A stretch of DNA of 64,000 nt. Source: Onchidella celtica. Its lineage: Eukaryota; Mollusca; Gastropoda; Systellommatophora; Onchidiidae. Each line of letters opens with the position of its first letter. The first letter of the stretch is position 1. The notes under the pieces are model-generated. The model saw only the letters and a program-made list of their open reading frames with translations. It did not search any database and was not told the DNA's origin. Positions 59,401 through 64,000 of this stretch are shown piece after piece. Location of the stretch: the NCBI GenBank assembly GCA_963931925.1, contig OZ007581.1, positions 13,870,322 to 13,934,321 on the forward strand, read 5' to 3'. Position numbers and translations under genes: made by a program.

Positions 59401-62400
59401 TCTTGCAATATTTTGCTTACACTAGATGAAGTTCCCGGCATTATCCGGGATAAAACTGTGAACCCAACATTCTATCTCTCTTTCGTTTTGGTCTACAAAG
59501 CTTCCCATACTCTGCAGTCTTACTACAGATTCCATGCGCTCCTGCGCACTACTCACTTACTTGTGATAGGGAAATTGTGCGAACGGAAGTGAACGCGTTT
59601 TAATATTACTTCCGGTGCCGTGGGCTTTCTACAGGGAGACAAAACAAAGATCCTTGTGTTCTACATGTTTACAACTTTTTATTTAAAAATACATGTACTT
59701 GAAACTTGAATCAACACGATCGATCGATACAAAAGCGATTGGACTGGATTAGTTGACACTTAAGAAAATTAATTTTATAATTTTTGAAACTGACACTTAG
59801 GCTGTAGCCTCGAGCAAAAAAAATGGCCAAAATTGCACCACAATGCATTTCTCCCGCCACTATTTTTTTTTATAATAAGATTCAAACAGACAGTCATCGA
59901 GGAACAGTTGACTGAGTACTATTATTAGTGTGAACAGTTGTCCTTATGCGAAAAAGATTTTTAAAAGTCCATAATATGTGAACAGTTGTTGTCCTTATGT
60001 GAACAGTGTTGCTCTGATGTGGCGGGTGATTGGCGAACTCTTCTGGTAGGGTCTCGTTCTGGTCTATCCTTCTTTTACACTATATTCTATCTTTCGTCTT
60101 GTGTGTTTTCTAGCAGAATGTGTCGGCGTGCTTTCTCTAAATTCGCACGTTAAAACATCAAATTGTTCTTATGTGAACAGTTGTCTATAATAATGTGAAC
60201 AATTGTCCATAATATGTGAAGAGTTGTCCTTACGTGAACAGTTGTCCTTATGTGAACAGTTGTCCATAATATGTGAAGAGTTGTCCTTACATGAACAGTT
60301 GTCCTTATGTGAACAGTTGTCCATAATATGCGAACAGTTTTCCTTACGTGAATAGTTGTCCTTTATGTGAACAGTTGTCCATAATATGTGAAGAGTTGTC
60401 CTTACGTGAACAGTTGTCCTTATGTGAACAGTTGTCCATAATATGAACAGTTGTCCTTACGTGAACAGTTGTCCTTATGTGAACAGTTGTACTTATTTGT
60501 GAATAGTTGTCCTATTGTGAATAGTTGACTTTATGTGAATAGGTGTCCGTACGGGAACAATGGTTCTTATTTGAACATTTGTCCTTATGCGAACAGTTGT
60601 CCTTATGTGAGTGAGCAGTTGTCCTTAGGTGAACATTTGTCCTTATGTGAACAGTAAAAGTTGTTCTCATGTGAACAGTTGCCCAAAAATATGTTAACAG
60701 TCGTCATTATGTGAACAGGTGTCATTACATGAACAATCGTCCCTAAGTTAACACTTGTCCATATTTGAACAGTTCTACTTTTGTGAACTGTTGTCCCTAT
60801 GTGAACACACGTCCTTAAGTGAACAATGGTCCTCATTTTAACATTTGTCCTGATATGAACTCTTGTCCTTGTGTGAACAGTTTTTGTCCTTATGTGAATT
60901 TATTACGCCACTGCATAGATTATAAACATTCAACCTCTTCGGGCCACTCTTTACTCCTACAATTTTACAGATTTCCTGTACAAAGCGTCACAAAGAAAAA
61001 AAGCCAGCCTGTATTCCTTCACAACTAGTCGGATACAGGTTCTGTACAGGGCCCCACCTCATTCCATCCCATATTCCTTCACAACTCTTGCGATCTGTAT
61101 TCTAATTATAGGCCCATTGCGAATGACGTCACGGAGTGTTTTTGTTTTGTACTTCAGACACCTAAAATGGCGGGTGGATCAACTGACGAGTGTAACTTCG
61201 AGATAATTATGTCTAAGCGGTTAAAATGCCTACTGGTTGCATTGCAGTTGACTGTTATGACAGGGGTGGAAAGGATGGATCCAAGCTGATCAGATTCCCT
61301 ACCATCCGTGTAAACAAGGGAAAGGAAGTGAAAGAATTGACCGAACGTCTCCCATGTACGTGTACACACGTGTCATTGTTTACTGCAGTGAACTGTTTTT
61401 TTTAGCTCGCCGCCGATTGGTTCGCGACGCCTGAAGTGCTCGCAGTGCAAATCAGCTAACGAATCAAAATCAATGCTACCATCGCCATGGTTATGCGTCG
61501 GTCCTTGCAACTAAAATGGCCGATATCCGCAGTGGGCCTATACTACTCATCCACCCCCGTGCTCCCTCACAACCCTGCTGATACACCTCTACAGATTATC
61601 TCAATCGGACTGAGCGTGGTGATTCACCAAGCCTTCTGGAAGGCGGGCAAGATCCTACGGGAGGAATTTCACCCCGGTACGACCCGCCTGCCGTCTCCGC
61701 TTCTGCCTATATGGTATCACATACCCGGTAGGTCATACAGCATAGAGTAGGCATAGGCGTATCTACGAGTATCAATTTCGATCGGTATGCTGATGCTTTT
61801 TGTATTGATCTATTGTATTCACTAGTTGGTCCGCTAAGTCGGGGAATACACTGATGTGATTTCTGAAGCTGAGTTTTGATCACCAGTGTGTAAAATGAGG
61901 CGCAGAACGAAATTTCCGGTCATACTTTTTAATTCTACTCGAAGAAAATTAAGGTGTCTTTTTTTTTCCGGCTCAAAATGCCGGCACACTTTTTTCTCTT
62001 CAACTCAGTTGCGGCTCAGAATCAAAATAGCAAACTTCAAGACCTTTTATAATATGCCCACGTACACCTTTACGTCTTTCTGTGTTTAATATTATCTACA
62101 TTATATAAATCACAAATTCTCCGCCTTTGAACGGCCCAGGCCTTTTTATCAGGCCAGCTACAGTAACCAAATTTTGCATGTAGGTTTCAAAGACCGTGGA
62201 GGGTGGCACAGAAGTTTGGATTTTTAACGTTGGTTTCGTTTTTCTACTTTTTTTTTTTTTAGTTTGCTTTGTGTCGCTGAATACCCACGCTCGATCCCTT
62301 ATTTTCACGAGCGCATGACCTAGGATCCGAACACTTCCTGTCGTATGCAGGTCACTGCTGTTGGCTGATTTAAACTATTCACAATATGCACTGTCCGCAC

Positions 62401-62594
62401 CGCGACCCAGCGGGGATGCACCGGGCAGTGCCCAGTGTGCTAGTGTGAAGTAAAATTTAGGGACGGGTGCCTGCACCAGCTTTGGTCTGTTTCATCCCTT
62501 AACCTCTATGCCCCAGGTCACCGTGCCCCCCCCCCCTCCCACCCACAGAATAGGGAACTAACAGACAGACAGATAGATAGATAGACAGGCAGAC

Positions 62595-62672
<78 letters not shown>

Positions 62673-62745
62673 GCAGACAGACAGACAGACAGACAGATAG
62701 ATAGATAGACAGATAGCTAGATAGATAGATAGATAGATAAATAGC

Positions 62746-62820
<75 letters not shown>

Positions 62821-63417
62821 TGTAACAGCTGAGGTTGTTCTAGCACGTTATAGTAGGGGGGAGTTAGTTGATCTAACTACAACCCTTTAGAAAACGAAAC
62901 TATTACAGCTGTAAAATAAATAAACACGAGATCCGACGATAGATTAAATAATACTAAAGTTTAATAACTGTATAGTGAACAATAAATTACTAGGAAGACG
63001 CCAGCGAAACTAAATATCTACGCCACACAAAAGGAAACTCACTTACTCACCCCACCCCAACCACTCACACAGGTCTATATATATAAACATTCCTACAGAA
63101 AGTTCCCGAAATAAACGTTACCTTTGCCCTCGCACAAACTAACCAATCACGCATCAATACGTCATCAGGTTACATCACTCAAGGCCAAATCTGGCGTAAA
63201 CACCCTTCTCCACAGTGTTATCGAATGTTCGGGAACATACTAATATTTACTGAAAGAGTCAAAACACCTGACAACAAGCGAGCGAGGAAAAAAACTACTC
63301 ACTAGAAAAGAAGGTCAGGTCACGGAGTACAACAATAAAATGAAAGAAGAAATGAACACATGCTCACCAGTGTAACAAGAAAACGGGGGAGGGCAAGGGA
63401 TAGCTTGCAGATGCTAC

Positions 63418-63451
<34 letters not shown>

Positions 63452-63665
63452 ACACTCATTAGGCCCACTCAATGACAAATTCACCTATGTAAATACCAAG
63501 CCTAGGACCTCAGTCTATTCTGTACCTCCACTAGACCAGTTGCCGTTCGGTCAGTGGCTAAACCACATCTACATGGCCAGCATTGCTCTCTGTGTTATCT
63601 GGGTGGTGGACTACTTGCATGGGTTGGAGCTCTGCTTGGATGGCACCAGGAAAGATTGTAAAGTG
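56412..63665 (+). CDS. Unrecognised membrane protein, at least four exons, 3' part beyond the last exon seen
   Basis: Exons 56412-56468, 57484-57610, 61533-61676 and 63535-63665 fit in phase (57, 127, 144 and 131 nt). The provisional start MGERTPSSLT has a stop upstream in frame. The N-terminus is Ser/Thr/Pro-rich with EDPPPPQEP and a basic KARPKRNVG. Exon 3 reads GLYYSSTPVLPHNP, then QIISIGLSVVIHQAFWKAGK, a hydrophobic/amphipathic helix. Exon 4 has HIYMASIALCVIWVVDYLHG, a clear membrane segment, followed by LELCLDGTRKDC. The last donor may be GTCAGT (after 63665) or GTAAAG (after 63657). No stop codon follows, so the gene continues past exon 4, probably beyond the window. I do not recognise the family. 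The introns contain a THAP exon, a SINE and a solo LTR. Confidence 0.6.
56496..56765. repeat. Tandem duplication, period 138 bp
   Basis: TCCACGTAATATGTTAC, CCATTTTTCAAACCATGCC, GTAGTCATT and GGTTAGCATTATCTTTCTTG occur in the same order from 56496 and from 56634. It lies in intron 1 of the membrane-protein gene. Confidence 0.9.
57050..57455. repeat. GA/GACA purine-rich tract
   Basis: Imperfect GAGA and GACA repeats with a G run at 57173-57182. Minus-strand Ser/Leu/Cys-rich frames of 110-170 codons are artefacts. Confidence 0.9.
57640..58345. repeat. Diverged tandem duplication of ~290-bp unit
   Basis: Two blocks share, in order, TTGTGACAGTGCTA-/TTGCGACAGTGCTA, ATAAGTGA(G/C)(A/G)TCAATCAA, TTGTAAAAT, ACTTC and GGCGGTGCGAAATCTGTGCA-/AGCGGTGCGAAATCTGTGCA, then TTGTC and TTCTAGTA. 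The second block starts near 58060. Confidence 0.75.
58690..58965 (-). mobile_element. tRNA-derived SINE, copy 2
   Basis: On the minus strand the head reads GTAGTTTAGAGGCAAGATGC then CGCCTCTC. The body reads GAGCACCTAGTCTTCTCGGA and ends near an A-rich AAAATTAAATAAAATTC. It matches 34365-34640, although the B-box region has changed (GAAGGTCGGTGC). Confidence 0.8.
58984..59356. mobile_element. MITE with ~29-bp TIRs and a central 20-bp palindrome
   Basis: The left end reads CCACAGACTAATAAATTAAC and the reverse complement of the right end reads CCACAGACTAATAAAATACC; both continue into CAGACTGGA. GTGGCCC lies beside each end (58979-58985 and 59358-59364), a possible target duplication overlapping the left terminus. 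Inside, CGGAATTTCCCGAGCGGCGG at 59043-59062 is exactly inverted at 59080-59099. Confidence 0.7.
59357..59929. other. Intron DNA with dispersed-repeat pieces
   Basis: 59423-59458 resembles 52313-52350 (GATGAAGT, CCCGGCATT, ATAAAACT). 59750-59880 is another copy of the repeat pieces at 54090-54160 and 55330-55410. Confidence 0.4.
59930..60895. repeat. Minisatellite of an 18-20-bp unit, ~45 copies
   Basis: The unit is GTGAACAGTTGTCCTTAT with variants such as GTGAAGAGTTGTCCTTAC and GTTGTCCATAATATGTGAA. In the middle, a three-unit higher-order pattern of about 60 bp repeats. An interruption at about 60010-60160 is unrelated DNA. Units become more diverged after 60480. Confidence 0.9.
61226..61355 (+). 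CDS. THAP-domain first exon, isolated
   Basis: ATG at 61226 opens MPTGCIAVDCYDRG, followed by DGSKLIRFPTIRVNKGKEVK and ELTERLP, and then a donor (CAT|GTACGT) after 61355. The N-terminal Cys pair (C5, C10), the GSKLxRFP motif and the start methionine are typical of THAP zinc-binding domains (C2CH), which bind DNA in THAP proteins and in P-element-like transposases. The second half (Cys-x2-His and AVPTIF-type motif) would be in a following exon, which I did not find. It lies inside an intron of the membrane-protein gene on the same strand. It may be a nested gene, an alternative first exon, or a decayed transposon or gene fragment. Confidence 0.6.
61838..62088 (+). repeat. Dispersed repeat, copy B (partner 44576-44838)
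   Basis: It follows the sequence of the copy at 44576-44838 closely, for example CACCAGTGTGTAAAATGAGG and GCAAACTTCAAGACCTTTTA. Confidence 0.85.
62089..62555. other. Intron DNA, no gene recognised
   Basis: A T run lies at 62248-62260 and a C run at 62526-62536. Nothing else was identified. Confidence 0.35.
62556..62820. repeat. (GATA)n/(GACA)n microsatellite
   Basis: GACAGACAGATAGATA blocks become a pure GATA run at 62748-62820. The run resumes at 63419-63451 on the far side of the LTR insertion, so the original tract was longer. Confidence 0.95.
62821..63418 (+). mobile_element. Solo LTR inserted in a GATA tract
   Basis: The 598-bp unit starts TGTAACAGCTGAGG and ends CAGATGCTACA, i.e. TG...CA with short inverted TGTA/TACA ends. 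GATAG lies on both sides, but that duplication is not diagnostic inside a GATA repeat. It contains a TATA-like CTATATATATAAAC at about 63075 and an AATAAA-type word near 62917, as expected for an LTR. No internal retrotransposon region is next to it, so it looks like a whole LTR left by recombination. The superfamily cannot be assigned. The insertion is younger than the GATA tract. Confidence 0.65.
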
Positions 63666-63689
63666 GTCAGTCTACATGTGTGTTTGCCT

Positions 63690-64000
63690 GTTGGCCTGTC
63701 TGTCTGTCTGTCTATCTGCTTGCCTACTTGCCAGTCTGACTGTATGTGTGTTTACCTGTCTACCTGTCTGTCTGTCTGCCAGCTCGTCTGTCTGCCTGTC
63801 TGTCTGTCTGCCTGTCTGTCTGTCTGTCTGTCCACCTGCGTGCTTGCCTCTGCTTGTCTGTCTGCCTGCCTGCCTGCCTGCCTGTCTGTCTGTCTGTCTG
63901 TCTGTCTGTCTGCCTGCCTGCCTGCCTGCCTGTCTGTCTGCCTGCCTGCCTGCCTGTCTGTCTGTCTGCCTGCTTGCCTGCCTGCCTGTCTGTCTGCCTG
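63690..64000. repeat. CTGT/CCTG microsatellite running off the window
   Basis: Mixed CTGT, CCTG and CTTG tetranucleotide repeats directly follow the fourth exon of the membrane-protein gene and continue to the window end. Confidence 0.95.

Noticed and set aside
60603-60836. Repeat protein frame (MRTIVHLRTCVHIGTTVH...)
   Set aside because: It is the 18-bp minisatellite read in frame; there is no start context or flanking exon.
59930-60895. CRISPR-like repeat array
   Set aside because: The repeats are directly contiguous with no unique spacers, and the surrounding DNA is clearly eukaryotic; it is a minisatellite.
61487-61750. Reading the whole 87-codon frame as one exon from its ATG
   Set aside because: Splice phases support an exon only from 61533 to 61676; the flanking codons are intronic.

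Overview
The window looks like nuclear DNA of an invertebrate animal, most likely a mollusc and probably a marine gastropod. Coding density is low and exons are short and separated by kb-sized introns with GT/AG borders. (CT)n, (GATA)n and (GACA)n tracts are long, and short DNA transposons are frequent. The organism is inferred from architecture, a neuropeptide-like precursor and repeat style; nothing names the species.

Layout. 0-9.7 kb (no gene seen): dispersed repeats, MITEs, a fold-back element and a perfect palindrome. 9.8-10.9 kb (+): a two-coding-exon secreted prepropeptide with an amidation-type C-terminus; its intron is largely a tandem array derived from its own splice-donor region. 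11-21 kb: repeats (hAT-like MITEs, LINE 3' ends, a decayed PIF/Harbinger-like element with a MADF-like coding remnant). 21.4-26.4 kb (-): four exons of selenoprotein S (SELENOS/VIMP); the C-terminal Sec exon was not found. 27.4-31.9 kb (+): a three-exon gene for a membrane-anchored coiled-coil protein, head-to-head with SELENOS, with a probable 3'UTR to about 37.26 kb that carries several transposons. 38.06-50.16 kb (-): a large C2H2 zinc-finger gene (one 1001-residue coding exon) with a probable 9-kb 3'UTR. 50-56 kb: its upstream region plus microsatellites and a TTAA-type MITE. 56.4 kb to past 63.6 kb (+): at least four exons of an unrecognised multi-exon membrane protein whose introns hold tandem duplications, an 18-bp minisatellite, a THAP-domain exon, a tRNA-derived SINE and a solo LTR lying inside a GATA tract.

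How the genes relate. SELENOS is an ER membrane protein of the ERAD machinery. Its start codon is about 1.03 kb from that of the coiled-coil membrane gene on the other strand, so a shared promoter region is possible. That gene and the zinc-finger gene converge, with candidate poly(A) signals about 0.8 kb apart. No operon-like grouping is evident. All exon models were made by eye from reading frame, splice phase and consensus, without alignments.
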